Shown here: piece after piece, positions 32,934-33,019 of the stretch | How positions within the stretch are numbered: the first letter of the stretch is position 1 | Layout: every line of letters starts with the position of its first letter | NCBI GenBank assembly: GCA_900315545.1 | Contig: OMZM01000019.1 | Location: 1 to 33,019 of the forward strand | Length of the DNA stretch: 33,019 nucleotides | Reading direction: 5' to 3' | Origin: an uncultured Prevotella sp. | GTDB lineage: Bacteria; Bacteroidota; Bacteroidia; Bacteroidales; Bacteroidaceae | Position numbers and translations under genes: made by a program | The notes under the pieces: generated by a model | The model's database searches: none | Told to the model about the DNA's origin: nothing | What the model saw: the letters and a program-made list of their open reading frames with translations, nothing else

Positions 32934-33019
32934 TTAATAACGCAACAACTTTATAATTGTTTTATTCTCTCCGTATTTTTGTCTGATAAACTCGACAGGC
33001 GTTTTGTAATTCAATCTCT
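32934..33019 (-). mobile_element. C-terminal end of a probable transposase (cut by window edge)
   Basis: Reading leftwards from the right edge, one frame encodes RLNYKTPVEFIRQKYGENKT followed by IIKLLRY and a TAA stop at 32934-32936. The RLNYKTPVEF segment strongly resembles the last part of the integrase-core (DDE) domain of IS3/IS30-type transposases, where a conserved LNY-x-TP-x-E/EF motif lies near the end. Only about 27 residues are visible, so family and intactness cannot be judged. No inverted-repeat end was recognised between its stop and the capA promoter. Confidence 0.5.

Overview
The window looks like a chromosomal segment of a Prevotellaceae bacterium (Prevotella/Segatella type, phylum Bacteroidota). 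The evidence is the repeated TAnnTTTG promoter element, often with a TTTG box 19-21 nt upstream; a type IX secretion Plug-type protein (DUF5103); a eukaryote-like GT3 glycogen synthase; carboxynorspermidine decarboxylase; a complete Bat (aerotolerance) operon; and a BspA-like leucine-rich-repeat protein with a Prevotella-style C-terminal tail. No species is assigned, because no search could be run.

Layout. 1-328 holds the tail of a dispersed repeat and two short tandem repeats. 329-3101 holds nhaD (minus) diverging from the Plug-type gene. 3138-3700 holds tRNA-Ser(CGA) and a minus-strand tRNA-fMet whose 3' end and terminator are duplicated. 3825-5256 is a sugar nucleotidyltransferase facing a small secreted protein, with a shared terminator between them. 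5428-9660 is a glycogen synthase/alpha-glucan phosphorylase pair. 9681-11248 (minus) is prs followed by a DUF4369 lipoprotein. 11401-11824 is a full copy of the dispersed repeat. 12014-13165 is nspC. 13349-26616 is a tightly packed co-directional block of ten genes: moxR, DUF58, a BatD-like protein, batA, a batB-batC fusion, a batD-batE fusion, a PAP2 phosphatase, queA, a DUF2027-Smr protein and nadE. 26760-26972 holds tRNA-Ser(GCT), tRNA-Glu(CTC) and a terminator. 27082-27505 is a third repeat copy. 28059-29084 is the LRR surface protein. 29207-32687 (minus) is a capA / ATP-grasp / capA operon whose middle gene carries a one-base frameshift. 32934 to the right edge is the C-terminal end of a probable transposase.

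How the genes fit together. The Bat block pairs a MoxR AAA+ ATPase and a DUF58 adaptor with membrane-anchored von Willebrand A and TPR proteins, a set thought to form an envelope stress or chaperone complex. Here five classical Bat genes are compressed into three reading frames by two in-frame fusions. The glycogen pair covers synthesis and phosphorolysis of storage glucan. The CapA/ATP-grasp/CapA operon resembles surface-polymer tailoring genes, is visibly AT-rich, lies beside a transposase end and is probably accessory.

The most unusual element is a dispersed, apparently non-coding repeat of about 424 bp. Two copies are complete and of identical length (minus and plus orientation), and a third is cut by the left edge. 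Each complete copy contains a ~149-bp core bounded by inverted repeats and built from ~22-nt palindromic units. The second notable structure is the duplicated 3' end of the initiator tRNA with its terminator, which resembles an integration or recombination scar.
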